Shown piece by piece: positions 17,445 to 25,082 of a DNA stretch of 64,000 nucleotides. A program made the position numbers and the translations under genes. The notes beneath the pieces were generated by a model. It worked only from the letters and a program-made list of their open reading frames with translations, made no database searches and was not told the DNA's origin. Numbering within the stretch: position 1 is the stretch's first letter; each line of letters begins with the position of its first letter. Source of the DNA: Nocardia alni (GTDB lineage Bacteria; Actinomycetota; Actinomycetes; Mycobacteriales; Mycobacteriaceae); assembly GCF_019038435.1 (NCBI RefSeq), contig NZ_JAGPOX010000026.1, positions 1 through 64,000 of the forward strand, in the 5' to 3' direction.

Positions 17445-18509
17445 TCAGCCCGCCGCACCCTGTCGCAGCGACAGACCGATCGACGGCGGGATCTGCTCGA
17501 CGGTGAGGCGCTTGCGGAACACCCAGTAGGTCCAGCCCTGGTACAGCAGCACGACCGGGGTCATGACGACCGCGCACCAGCTCATCACCATCAGGGTGTA
17601 GTGCGTCGAGGACGCACTCACGGTGGCATGGCCGCCGACGACGCGCCCGTCCACGCTCAGCCCGAATGCCGGGTCGATGCTCGAGGGCAGCACGTAGGGG
17701 AACAGCGCGCCGAAAAGCAGGACGACCGCCGCGATGACGGTGAGCGCGGTCCCGGCGAAGGCCCACCCGTCGCGACCGCGCAGCAGCGCCGCGCCCGCGA
17801 GCGCCAGGCCGATCACGGCCAGCGCCAACGGAATCCACGTCCAGCCCTTACCGTGCGCCAGCTGCGTCCAGATCCCGAAGGCGGCCACCACGACCGCGAC
17901 GGGAACCAGGATCACCCGGGCGATCCGATGCGCGGCGTCCCGGACCTCTCCCCCTGTCTTGAGCCCGATGAACAGCGCGCCGTGCAGGATGAACAGCAGC
18001 GCGGTGGTCAGCGCGCCCAGCAGCGCGTACGGGCCGAGCAGATCCAGCAGGGTTCCGCCGATCTGCTTGTGCGCGTCCAGTTTCACTCCGTGCACCATAT
18101 TGGCGAAGGCCAGCCCCCAGGCCAGGGCGGGAACCCAGGATCCGAACACGATGCCCGTGTTACAGACCGCCCGCCAGCGCGGATCGTCGATCTTGCCACG
18201 GTATTCGATGGAGCAGATCCGCACGATCAGGGCGACCAGGATCAGCAGCAGCGCCAGATAGAACCCGGAGAACAGGCTGGCGTACCACTCCGGGAAGGCC
18301 GCGAACAGCGCGCCGCCCGCCGTGATCAACCACACCTCGTTGCCGTCCCATACGGGACCGATCGTGTTGAGCACCACCCGTTTACGGGTCTCGGACCCGC
18401 GACCGATGATAGGCATCAGCATGCCGACACCGAAGTCGAAGCCCTCCAGCACGAAATAGCCGGTGAACAACACTCCGATCAACAGGAACCAGAATTCCGG
18501 CAGACTCAT
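17445..18509 (-). CDS. cydB: Cytochrome bd oxidase subunit II CydB
   Basis: Membrane subunit of the high-affinity quinol oxidase. The 354-residue protein begins FWFLLIGVLFTGYFVLEGFD, the CydB family start, and has GNEVWLITAGGALFAAFPEWY and about eight helices. It follows cydA by 63 nt. Coupled to cydD with 3 nt between them, giving the order cydABDC as in mycobacteria. Confidence 0.96.
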   Translation of the reverse strand: MSLPEFWFLLIGVLFTGYFVLEGFDFGVGMLMPIIGRGSETRKRVVLNTIGPVWDGNEVWLITAGGALFAAFPEWYASLFSGFYLALLLILVALIVRICSIEYRGKIDDPRWRAVCNTGIVFGSWVPALAWGLAFANMVHGVKLDAHKQIGGTLLDLLGPYALLGALTTALLFILHGALFIGLKTGGEVRDAAHRIARVILVPVAVVVAAFGIWTQLAHGKGWTWIPLALAVIGLALAGAALLRGRDGWAFAGTALTVIAAVVLLFGALFPYVLPSSIDPAFGLSVDGRVVGGHATVSASSTHYTLMVMSWCAVVMTPVVLLYQGWTYWVFRKRLTVEQIPPSIGLSLRQGAAG

Positions 18510-18552
18510 CGCATTCCTCCTCTCGGGGAAGGTAGGCCGGCGGAGCTTGCGC

Positions 18553-18576
18553 AGCCGGCGGGGTGGATGAACTCAG
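18553..18576. repeat. 24-bp dispersed repeat, copy 1 (between cydB and cydA)
   Basis: AGCCGGCGGGGTGG followed by ATGAACTCAG; 22 of 24 bases match the copy at 46806-46829. The end of this copy contains the cydA stop codon on the minus strand. Confidence 0.45.
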
Positions 18577-20021
18577 TAGGCGAACGAAAGTTTTTCGACG
18601 GCAACACCGTTCGCGTCGCCGGCGACCGCGGCGGGCTGCTCGAGACCCTCGATCACGTAACGCCGCTGCAGGTAGAACCACACGACCGCGAGCACGCCGT
18701 AGAGCAGGCCGAAAACGATCAGCGAGGCCAGTACCGTGCCCGCGGTATGGTCGGATACCGCCTGCTGCACGGTAATTCGGATATGCGGATCTCCGGTGGG
18801 ATTGGGCGCCACCACCCAGGGCTGCCTGCCCATCTCGGTGAACACCCAGCCCGCGCTGTTACCCAGGAAGGGCGTCGGGATGACGATCAGGCTCAGCCAT
18901 CCGAACCACTTCTGCCCGGGCGCCCGACGACGCCGGGTCATCCACAGCCCGACCAGCGCGATGACCGCCGACCCGGCCGCCCAGGTGATCATCGCCCGGA
19001 AGGTCCAGTACGTGACGAACAGGTTCGGCCGGTAGTCGCCGATCCCGTACTTCTGATTGTCGCTGATCTGCAGGTCCTGCACACCCTGCAGGGTCACGCC
19101 GGAGAACTTGCCCTCGGCCAGGAACGGCAGCACGTACGGCACCTCGATGACGTGCGTGACGCTGTCGCAGTTGTTGTGCGTGCCGACGGTGAGCACCGAG
19201 AAGTCCGGATCTGTCGCGGTGTGACACAGCGATTCGGCCGAGGCCATCTTCATCGGCTGCTGTTTGAACATGAGCTTGCCCTGCGTGTCACCGGTGATCA
19301 CCAGCACGACACCCGAGATGATGATCACCCACATGCCCAGCCGGGCCGCCGGACGCCACACTTCGCGCGCCACATCGACGTTGCCCCTGCGGGATTCGCG
19401 CACCATCCACCAGCCGCCGACTCCGGCCACGAAAGTCGCCGCGGTGAGGAAGGATCCGGCGACCACGTGCGGAAAGGCCGCCAGCGCGGTGTTATTGGTG
19501 AGCAGCTGCGAAATGCTGTGCAACTCGGCGCGTTTGGTGACCGGGTTGTATTCGGCGCCGACTGGATGCTGCATGAACGAGTTGGCCGCGATGATGAAGT
19601 ACGCCGAGGCGTTCACCCCGATCGCGACCAGCCAGATGGTGGCCAGATGCACGAGTTTGGGCAGCCGCGTCCAGCCGAAGATCCACAGCCCCAGGAAGGT
19701 CGACTCCAGGAAGAAGGCGACGAGCCCCTCCATCGCCAGCGGCGCACCGAACACGTCACCGACGAATCGAGAGTATTCGCTCCAGTTCATGCCGAACTGG
19801 AACTCCTGCACGATGCCGGTCGCGACACCGAGTGCGAAGTTGATCATGAACAGCTTGCCGAAGAACTTCGTCAGCCGATACCAGGAGTCCTTGCCGGTCA
19901 CCACCCACGCGCTCTGCATGATCGCCACCAGGGGCGCCAAGCCGATGGTGAGCGGCACGAACATGAAGTGATAGACGGTGGTGATACCGAACTGCCATCG
20001 CGAAACATCGACAACGCTCAT
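18573..20021 (-). CDS. cydA: Cytochrome bd oxidase subunit I CydA
   Basis: Catalytic subunit that oxidises quinol and reduces oxygen to water, active at low oxygen. The 482-residue protein starts MSVVDVSRWQFGITTVYHF; His18 is the expected heme ligand. A GRQPWVV motif and a Q-loop region are visible. The ATG at 20021 follows GGAGGGCGG, which fixes the start; the frame continues upstream without similarity. First gene of cydABDC, with a palindromic operator-like site 15 nt upstream of the ATG. Confidence 0.96.
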   Translation of the reverse strand: MSVVDVSRWQFGITTVYHFMFVPLTIGLAPLVAIMQSAWVVTGKDSWYRLTKFFGKLFMINFALGVATGIVQEFQFGMNWSEYSRFVGDVFGAPLAMEGLVAFFLESTFLGLWIFGWTRLPKLVHLATIWLVAIGVNASAYFIIAANSFMQHPVGAEYNPVTKRAELHSISQLLTNNTALAAFPHVVAGSFLTAATFVAGVGGWWMVRESRRGNVDVAREVWRPAARLGMWVIIISGVVLVITGDTQGKLMFKQQPMKMASAESLCHTATDPDFSVLTVGTHNNCDSVTHVIEVPYVLPFLAEGKFSGVTLQGVQDLQISDNQKYGIGDYRPNLFVTYWTFRAMITWAAGSAVIALVGLWMTRRRRAPGQKWFGWLSLIVIPTPFLGNSAGWVFTEMGRQPWVVAPNPTGDPHIRITVQQAVSDHTAGTVLASLIVFGLLYGVLAVVWFYLQRRYVIEGLEQPAAVAGDANGVAVEKLSFAY

Positions 20022-20035
20022 CCGCCCTCCAGACC

Positions 20036-20055
20036 TACTACAACATGTCGTAGTA
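20036..20055 (-). promoter_or_regulatory. Palindromic operator-like site upstream of cydA
   Basis: TACTACAACATGTCGTAGTA is palindromic at 18 of 20 positions and lies 15-34 nt before the cydA ATG. The TACTAC/GTAGTA half sites resemble BlaI/MecI/CopY-family operators, although the spacing is longer. A repressor binding here would cover the transcription start region. The regulator is not in this window. Confidence 0.6.
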
Positions 20056-20173
20056 AAGGCTACGCCGGATGCGGTGCCAGACAACGAGTCTTAGATCACG
20101 ACACTCCAACGAAGTTGCGGTAAATTAGCGCGGTCATACACAGGTCCGACAGGACCTGCTCTGTCATGCGGGT

Positions 20174-20198
20174 TCCGGATCCCTCCGACGGATCCGGA
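20174..20198 (-). terminator. Hairpin after the pabC-like gene
   Basis: TCCGGATCC (20174-20182) pairs with GGATCCGGA (20190-20198) around a 7-nt loop, 4 nt beyond the stop codon at 20202. No T-tract. A second hairpin, CAGGTCC-GACA-GGACCTG, lies at 20141-20158. Confidence 0.5.
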
Positions 20199-20201
20199 TT
20201 G

Positions 20202-21113
20202 TTACCAGTCAGCCGTGCTCCACGTCCGCGCGATGCCCCGGTTCACCAGCTCGACGATCTCGGGCGCACAGTCCGGCGCCGACATTCGCAACCCGTCCAG
20301 CGAATTGACCCGTGCGGCGAGGGTCATACTCGACAGCAACCAGACACTCTCGGCGGTGATCAGATCCGCGGTGAAGAACGACCGGTACTTGCAATCCCAG
20401 CCCGCCCGCTCGGCCTCGGCGAACAGCGCACGCTGGGTGATGCCCGGCAGCACCCCACTGCGGGCGGGCGCGGTCAGCAGTTGCTTGTCGCGCTGAATGA
20501 CCACCGTCGAGCGCGGCCCCTCCAGCACCCGGTGTTCGGTGCTGGTGAAGATCACGTCGTCGGCGTTCTGCCGGGCCGCGAAGCGCAGCGCGGACATATT
20601 CACCGCGTACGACAGCGTCTTGGCGCCCATCAGCAGCCACGGCGCGTTCTGCGCCAGCTCGACCGAGATCCCGCGCGGCAGGGTGATCACCGAAACACCT
20701 TCGGCGCGAGCCTTGCCCACCCGCTCGGCGACGGGCGACACGAGGACGTAGGCGGTGGAATCGTCCGGGCCCGACAGCGCGCCCGAGGTGACCGGCGACG
20801 CCGCGGCGGCGCTCTCCCGGCCGCGGGTCAGCACCAGGCGCAGCTGCCCCTCGCGCTCGATCCCCCACTCCTTGGCCGCGATCTCCACCGCGCTGCGCCA
20901 CTGCCCCAGATCGGGGTCGGGTAGATCCAGTGCCTGCGCCGAACGCCGCAGGCGGGCCAGGTGCAGTTCGAACGCGCAGGGTTTGCCCTCGCGCACCAAG
21001 ATTGTTTCGAAGACGCCGTCGCCACGCAGCGCGCCGATATCGTCCGCAGAGAGCAACGGCGCGTCCGGGTCCTGGACAGTGCCGTCGAGTGTCACCAGAA
21101 CTCGATCCACCAT
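20202..21113 (-). CDS. pabC: Aminotransferase class IV (4-amino-4-deoxychorismate lyase-like)
   Basis: PLP enzyme of fold type IV, counterpart of Rv0812. The 303-residue protein has GDGVFETI near the N-terminus, the PLP lysine in MGAKTLSYAVNM and the LLTAPARSGVLPGITQ loop that binds the cofactor phosphate. The context does not separate aminodeoxychorismate lyase (folate pathway) from branched-chain or D-amino acid transaminase; the lyase assignment follows family precedent. The start at 21113 is supported by TAGGCT 7 nt upstream. Divergent from ygfZ. Confidence 0.85.
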   Translation of the reverse strand: MVDRVLVTLDGTVQDPDAPLLSADDIGALRGDGVFETILVREGKPCAFELHLARLRRSAQALDLPDPDLGQWRSAVEIAAKEWGIEREGQLRLVLTRGRESAAAASPVTSGALSGPDDSTAYVLVSPVAERVGKARAEGVSVITLPRGISVELAQNAPWLLMGAKTLSYAVNMSALRFAARQNADDVIFTSTEHRVLEGPRSTVVIQRDKQLLTAPARSGVLPGITQRALFAEAERAGWDCKYRSFFTADLITAESVWLLSSMTLAARVNSLDGLRMSAPDCAPEIVELVNRGIARTWSTADW

Positions 21114-21120
21114 GCGCAGA

Positions 21121-21126
21121 AGCCTA
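21121..21126 (-). promoter_or_regulatory. -10 element (TAGGCT) for the leaderless pabC-like gene
   Basis: TAGGCT, 7 nt, then ATG (21113) on the minus strand; no Shine-Dalgarno. Confidence 0.5.
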
Positions 21127-21341
21127 GGCGACAGGACGGTTCTAGGAGAGGCTACCGAACTCGCAGTTCTCAACTGCGCCGCGAATCCTGTCGAGCAAAT
21201 AGCCAGCACCGACAAATACCAGGTCAAGTGCCGGAATGCGGGCGCGAAACTGGCGCACATGCGCGCTGTGTCTCGAATGTGCCCGCCGCGGCCCGACCGG
21301 GCCGGCGGCGTACCGAACGGAGCCTGAGCGAATTACTCGCC

Positions 21342-21347
21342 TATTGT
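21342..21347 (+). promoter_or_regulatory. -10 element (TATTGT) deciding the ygfZ start
   Basis: TATTGT followed by 7 nt leads to GTG at 21355. The alternative GTG at 21346 overlaps the hexamer itself and is therefore unlikely. Confidence 0.45.
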
Positions 21348-21354
21348 GGATCAT

Positions 21355-22473
21355 GTGTCTGTGGATCTGCCGCCCAGTCCGCTACTGAGCATCGAAGGGG
21401 CCGTCGCGGGACCATCCGAAACTCCCGATGCCGCCGTCGCCTGGCATTACGGGGATCCGTTCGGTGAGCAGCGCGCCGCTGTCGAGCGCGCGGCCGTGGT
21501 CGACCGCTCCCATCGCTTCGTCATCTCCCTCACCGGCGCCGAACGCCTGAGCTGGTTGCACACCATCTCCAGCCAGCACATCTCCGAGCTACGCGACGGC
21601 GAGTCCGCGGAGAATCTGGACCTGGACCTCAACGGCCGGGTGCAACACCATTTCGTGCTCACCGATCTGGACGGCACGCTGTGGATCGACACCGAGGGCG
21701 AACGCGGCCCGGCACTGCTGGACTATCTGCGCAAGATGGTGTTCTGGGCCGACGCGCACCCGCAGGCCGCCCCCGATCACGCGGTGCTGAGCCTACTCGG
21801 CCCGCGCGCCGCCGAGCTGACCGAGGCCTTGGGCGTCGAGCAGTTGCCGCAGCGGGTCTATGCCGCGGCGCCGCTGTCCGGCGGCGGATTCCTGCGCCGG
21901 ATGCCCTGGCCGACCGGCGACAGCTTCGATCTGCTCGTCCCGCGCGCCGCTCTGGGCGAGCTGTGGTCGCGGTTGACCGCCGCCGGTGCGGCGCCGGCCG
22001 GCCTGTGGGCGTACGAGGCGCTGCGGGTGGCGGCGCTGCGCCCGCGTATCGGCGCCGATACCGACGACCGCACGATTCCGCACGAGGCCCACTGGATCGG
22101 CGACATCACCGAATACGGTGCGGTGCATTTGAACAAGGGCTGCTACCGCGGTCAGGAGACCGTCGCGCGCGTGCACAACCTCGGCAAGCCGCCCCGGCGC
22201 CTGGTGCTGCTGCATCTGGACGGCTCCGCCGACGCCCGCCCGGCCACGGGCGATCCGGTGACCGCGGACGGGCGGGCGGTGGGTCGGCTCGGCACGCTGG
22301 TGGACCACTACGAGCTGGGTCCGATCGCCCTGGCGCTGATCAAGCGCACCGTGCCGGTGGACGCGAAACTCGAGGCGGGCCCGATGGCCGCGGCCATCGA
22401 CCCGGACTCCGTCCCCGGGGATGACGGACCGCAGGCCGGGCGCCTCGCGGTGGAACGGCTGCGCGGGCGATGA
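21355..22473 (+). CDS. ygfZ: YgfZ/GcvT-type folate-binding protein
   Basis: Tetrahydrofolate-binding protein of the YgfZ (IBA57) family that helps maintain iron-sulfur enzymes. The hallmark KGCYRGQE, with its conserved Cys near residue 263, and the RVHNLGKPPRR segment are present. The 372-residue length is usual. Counterpart of Rv0811c. The start at 21355 rests on the leaderless promoter geometry; the first residues (VSVDLPPSP) are not conserved. It overlaps the MOSC gene by 4 nt (ATGA). Confidence 0.9.
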   Translation: MSVDLPPSPLLSIEGAVAGPSETPDAAVAWHYGDPFGEQRAAVERAAVVDRSHRFVISLTGAERLSWLHTISSQHISELRDGESAENLDLDLNGRVQHHFVLTDLDGTLWIDTEGERGPALLDYLRKMVFWADAHPQAAPDHAVLSLLGPRAAELTEALGVEQLPQRVYAAAPLSGGGFLRRMPWPTGDSFDLLVPRAALGELWSRLTAAGAAPAGLWAYEALRVAALRPRIGADTDDRTIPHEAHWIGDITEYGAVHLNKGCYRGQETVARVHNLGKPPRRLVLLHLDGSADARPATGDPVTADGRAVGRLGTLVDHYELGPIALALIKRTVPVDAKLEAGPMAAAIDPDSVPGDDGPQAGRLAVERLRGR

Positions 22474-23162
22474 ACACCGGCCGGGTGCTCGCGGTCTGCG
22501 TCGTGCACGCCGAACTCGAATATCCGCCGAAGGTCAGCAAGGTCGGCCGCACGGCGATCGACAAGCGCCCGGTGTCCGGGCGGGTCGCGGTGCGGTACCT
22601 CGGCGTCGAGGGTGACCACGTCTGCGATCCGGTCAATCACGGCGGCGTCCACCAGGCCGTCTACGCGTATGCCGAACAGGACGCGCGGCGCTGGGCTGAG
22701 CGGCTGGGCCGAGTTCCCCAGGGGGACGGTGGGCCGGCTGGGGCGGACGGGCTCCGCCCGGGCTGGTTCGGCGAGAATCTACGGATCGAGGGGCTGCCGG
22801 TCAGCGACGCGGTCCTCGGCGAGCACTGGCGGATCGGCGAGGTGGTACTGGAGGTGTCCGCGCCGCGCGTGCCCTGTGCCACCTTCCAGCATTGGACCGG
22901 CGAGGCGCACTGGGTCAAGCGGTTCACCCAGCAGGGCGATACCGGCGCTTACCTGCGGGTTCTGTCGGAGGGCACGATCGGCGCGGGCGACGAGGTGCGC
23001 ATCGAATACGTGCCCGAGCACGGCGTCACCGTGCGCGACTTGTTCACCGGCCACGATCCGGCACGCCTGCAACTGCTGCTCGCGGCGGAGCCGACGATCT
23101 CCGACGATGTCCGGATACAGATCGCGCGACATGCGCGCCGGGCCGAGCGAGTCGGATCGTAG
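22470..23162 (+). CDS. MOSC domain protein
   Basis: MOSC domains bind or carry sulfur or molybdenum cofactor through a conserved Cys. This 230-residue protein is close to the YiiM type, with DHVCDPVNHGGVHQAVYAY, the GWFGENL motif and the Cys in PRVPCATFQ. Before GWFGENL lies a short Gly/Ala/Asp-rich insertion (about residues 85-96) that reads like an expanded loop. Coupled to ygfZ by ATGA overlap. Substrate unknown; sulfur handling is plausible beside an Fe-S-maintenance protein. Confidence 0.85.
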   Translation: MNTGRVLAVCVVHAELEYPPKVSKVGRTAIDKRPVSGRVAVRYLGVEGDHVCDPVNHGGVHQAVYAYAEQDARRWAERLGRVPQGDGGPAGADGLRPGWFGENLRIEGLPVSDAVLGEHWRIGEVVLEVSAPRVPCATFQHWTGEAHWVKRFTQQGDTGAYLRVLSEGTIGAGDEVRIEYVPEHGVTVRDLFTGHDPARLQLLLAAEPTISDDVRIQIARHARRAERVGS

Positions 23163-23202
23163 GTTCGGCGGCGCACGCCGGGCGGCGAATGCGGTAACCC
23201 GT

Positions 23203-23208
23203 TACGGT
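23203..23208 (+). promoter_or_regulatory. -10 element (TACGGT) of the original asparaginase promoter
   Basis: TACGGT then 7 nt then GTGAG at 23216. This is the leaderless start arrangement, but the ORF that begins here is now the first 80-bp repeat unit rather than asparaginase. Confidence 0.5.
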
Positions 23209-23215
23209 GGATGTC

Positions 23216-23299
23216 GTGAGTGGAGCGCAGCGGAACGAACCGTGGGCACAGCGTGCTTCGCTCACGATGGAGCCGAGCGCCAGCGAGGCGCAGTCGTGA
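23216..23299 (+). CDS. Mini-ORF encoded by repeat unit 1
   Basis: A GTG-started 27-residue ORF (starting MSGAQRNEPWAQRASLTM) spans unit 1. Its TGA overlaps the GTG of the next mini-ORF (GTGA, 23296-23299). No family is recognised. Its likely importance is as a stepping stone passing ribosomes from the promoter-proximal start to the downstream gene. Confidence 0.35.
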   Translation: MSGAQRNEPWAQRASLTMEPSASEAQS

Positions 23300-23380
23300 G
23301 TGGAGCGCAGCGGAACGAACCGTGGGCACAGCGTGCTTCGCTCACGATGGAGCCGAGCGCCAGCGAGGCGCAGTCGTGAG
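23221..23380 (+). repeat. Two perfect 80-bp tandem units inserted at a start codon
   Basis: 23221-23300 and 23301-23380 are identical. The octamer GTCGTGAG precedes unit 1 (23213-23220) and closes both units, so the array looks inserted just after a GTGAG start with duplication of that sequence. Each unit ends in GCGAGGCGCAGTC-GTGAG, that is an SD-like GAGG 7 nt before a GTG. Confidence 0.95.
23296..23379 (+). CDS. Mini-ORF encoded by repeat unit 2
   Basis: Identical peptide to mini-ORF 1. Its TGA overlaps the asparaginase GTG (GTGA, 23376-23379). Because the unit is 80 bp (not a multiple of 3), each mini-ORF lies in a new frame and hands over by stop/start overlap. Confidence 0.35.
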   Translation: MSGAQRNEPWAQRASLTMEPSASEAQS

Positions 23381-24371
23381 TGCCGAGTTGGTGGAGGTTG
23401 TGCGGTCCGGTTTTCGGGAGTGCGTACACCGCGGCTCACTGGTGATCCTGGACCGCGACGGCGAGCCCGATGTCACGCTCGGCGAGGTGCACCTGCCGAT
23501 CTTCCCGCGCTCGACCAATAAGCCGATGCAGGCGATCACCATGCTGCGCAACGGTTTCGAACCGATCGACGACGCCGAGCTGGCCATCGCCACGGCCTCA
23601 CACTTCGGCGAGCCGGATCACATCGCGCTGGTGCAGCGGCTGCTGGACCGGTTCGGCCTGACCGAGAAGCAGCTCGAATGCCCGCCGGACCTGCCGTCCG
23701 AGGAGCAGGCCCGCGCTCAGGCGCTGGCCGGGCACGAGCGAGCGCAGCGAGCGAACAGTGGATACAGCCGCGCCGAGGCCGCACGCCGGATCTACATGAA
23801 CTGCTCGGGCAAACACGCCGCCATGCTCGCCACCTGCCTGATCAACGACTGGCCCACGACCGGCTACCTGGACTCCGCACATCCGCTGCAGCAGGCGGTA
23901 TGCGCGACGATCGCCGACATCACCGGGGAGCCGGAGACCGATCTGGGCATCGACGGCTGCGGCCTGCCCATCGTTCCGGTGTCGCTGGTGAATCTCGCCC
24001 GCGCCTACGCGGCGATGGCGACCGGCACGCCCGGGACGCCGCAACGCCGTGTCGCCGATGCGATTCGAGCCAATCCGCGAGTGATTTCCGGCACGGACGG
24101 CCCGGACCTGCTGACCATGACGGCAACCCCCGGACTGGTCTGCAAGATCGGCGCCGACGGCGTGCACGCCGGTGCGCTGCCCGACGGCCGTGCCTTCGCG
24201 TACAAGATCGACGATGGCCACGACCGCGCCCGCATGCCCCTGACGCAGGCAATACTTCGTCGGATGGGTGTCGAATGGACCGAAGCACACGCCGACCTGG
24301 GCACCCCCGCGGTACTCGGCGGCGGAGCACGGGTCGGCATCATCCGCGCGATCCCGGGATTGCTCGGATAA
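23376..24371 (+). CDS. L-asparaginase II family protein (PF06089)
   Basis: Hydrolase of the asparaginase II family, which deaminates L-asparagine or related amides. The 331-residue protein contains FPRSTNKPMQA, CSGKHAAML, DGCGLPI and a C-terminal GGGARVGI. No signal peptide, so cytosolic. The start is the GTG at 23376 (SAELVEVVRSG), which lies in the last bases of the second 80-bp repeat. Around residues 121-129 an in-frame insert (ERAQRANSG) is encoded by DNA resembling the start of the 80-bp unit. Confidence 0.88.
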   Translation: MSAELVEVVRSGFRECVHRGSLVILDRDGEPDVTLGEVHLPIFPRSTNKPMQAITMLRNGFEPIDDAELAIATASHFGEPDHIALVQRLLDRFGLTEKQLECPPDLPSEEQARAQALAGHERAQRANSGYSRAEAARRIYMNCSGKHAAMLATCLINDWPTTGYLDSAHPLQQAVCATIADITGEPETDLGIDGCGLPIVPVSLVNLARAYAAMATGTPGTPQRRVADAIRANPRVISGTDGPDLLTMTATPGLVCKIGADGVHAGALPDGRAFAYKIDDGHDRARMPLTQAILRRMGVEWTEAHADLGTPAVLGGGARVGIIRAIPGLLG

Positions 24372-24545
24372 CCCCCGTTCCGAGGGCGACAACCCGGCAA
24401 ACACGGCTACTTCCGGAGTCATCACCCACTCCTGGAAGCGCAAGCGCCGGACACACGCTAGAGTGTCTGTCAGGAAGAGTATTAATTCGAACGGGGCCGC
24501 CAAAAACCCCAGGCCGCTCCGCAGTGACGTGAGGGGGTCAGAGCC

Positions 24546-24767
24546 ATGGGCCGTGGCCGGGCTAAGGCAAAGCAGACCAAGGTCGCACGTGAGCTCAAGT
24601 ACAGCTCGCCATCGACCGACTTCACGAGCCTTCAGCGCGAGTTGTCGGGGCAGGAACATTCCCGCAGCCCGCACCGTGACGTCATATCCGACGAGCACGA
24701 CGACGATGTGTCGTCCCGTTGGAACAAAGACGACACAGAAGACGACCACGACAGCTGGCGTCGCTGA
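24546..24767 (+). CDS. DUF3073 small basic/acidic protein
   Basis: 73-residue protein conserved across Actinobacteria (Rv0810c family). It starts MGRGRAKAKQTKVARELKYS, a Lys/Arg-rich segment, and ends in an Asp/Glu/His-rich tail, so it is strongly charged and probably disordered. GTGAGGGG lies 10-17 nt before the ATG. No function is established; the basic N-terminus suggests nucleic-acid or ribosome contact, which is inference only. Convergent with purM. Confidence 0.9.
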   Translation: MGRGRAKAKQTKVARELKYSSPSTDFTSLQRELSGQEHSRSPHRDVISDEHDDDVSSRWNKDDTEDDHDSWRR

Positions 24768-24772
24768 CCCTG

Positions 24773-24823
24773 ATCGACGTGTGAAGGGGGAGGCCGTGGT
24801 GGCCTCCCCCTTCACACGTCGAT
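24773..24823. terminator. 23-bp perfect hairpin after DUF3073
   Basis: ATCGACGT-GTGAAGGGGGAGGCC pairs perfectly with GGCCTCCCCCTTCAC-ACGTCGAT around loop GTGGT, 5 nt after the DUF3073 stop. No T-tract. The stem is unusually long for a terminator. Confidence 0.75.
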
Positions 24824-24940
24824 ATGAGGTCCGATCCAGGTCGAGGGTCCGAATCACACGCTGAAGACTCACCGCATCGGCGTCCCGTGCCAACGGGACC
24901 TCGGTGCATTTTTGCTGTGTGCACAGTGGGCGCCACCCAC

Positions 24941-25011
24941 TATCGAATAGACCGGATGTCCTATTCCTCCAAATCAATTGGACGAGTAGGACATCCGGTC
25001 AATTTTCGATA
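24941..25011. repeat. Nested 71-bp inverted repeat
   Basis: Three nested arms: TATCGAA/TTCGATA, GACCGGATGTCCTA/TAGGACATCCGGTC and TCCAA/TTGGA around ATCAA. It is AT-richer than its surroundings and encodes nothing. It could be a miniature inverted-repeat element or a complex operator. A separate 7-bp hairpin (GTCCCGT/ACGGGAC, 24882-24899) with a following T-run precedes it. Confidence 0.6.
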
Positions 25012-25025
25012 ACGGTGCGCCGAAA

Positions 25026-25072
25026 CGCACAATGGGTCCCCGCGGAATGACACCGCGGGGACCCGTTGTGCG
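25026..25072 (-). terminator. 20-bp hairpin after purM
   Basis: 25026-25045 pairs with 25053-25072 (core GGGTCCCCGCGG/CCGCGGGGACCC, one G-T pair) with a 7-nt loop, 11 nt beyond the purM stop; TTTCG follows on the minus strand. Confidence 0.75.
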
Positions 25073-25082
25073 AAACGAACTC

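Noticed and set aside
16131..20123. Very long (1330-codon) plus-strand open frame
   Set aside because: It runs antisense to cydD, cydB and cydA, whose motifs are intact on the minus strand; the translation is rich in His, Arg, Gln and Asp without any domain, as expected for a GC-rich shadow frame.
23221..23380. CRISPR array
   Set aside because: The two 80-bp units are contiguous with no spacers, and no cas gene is near.
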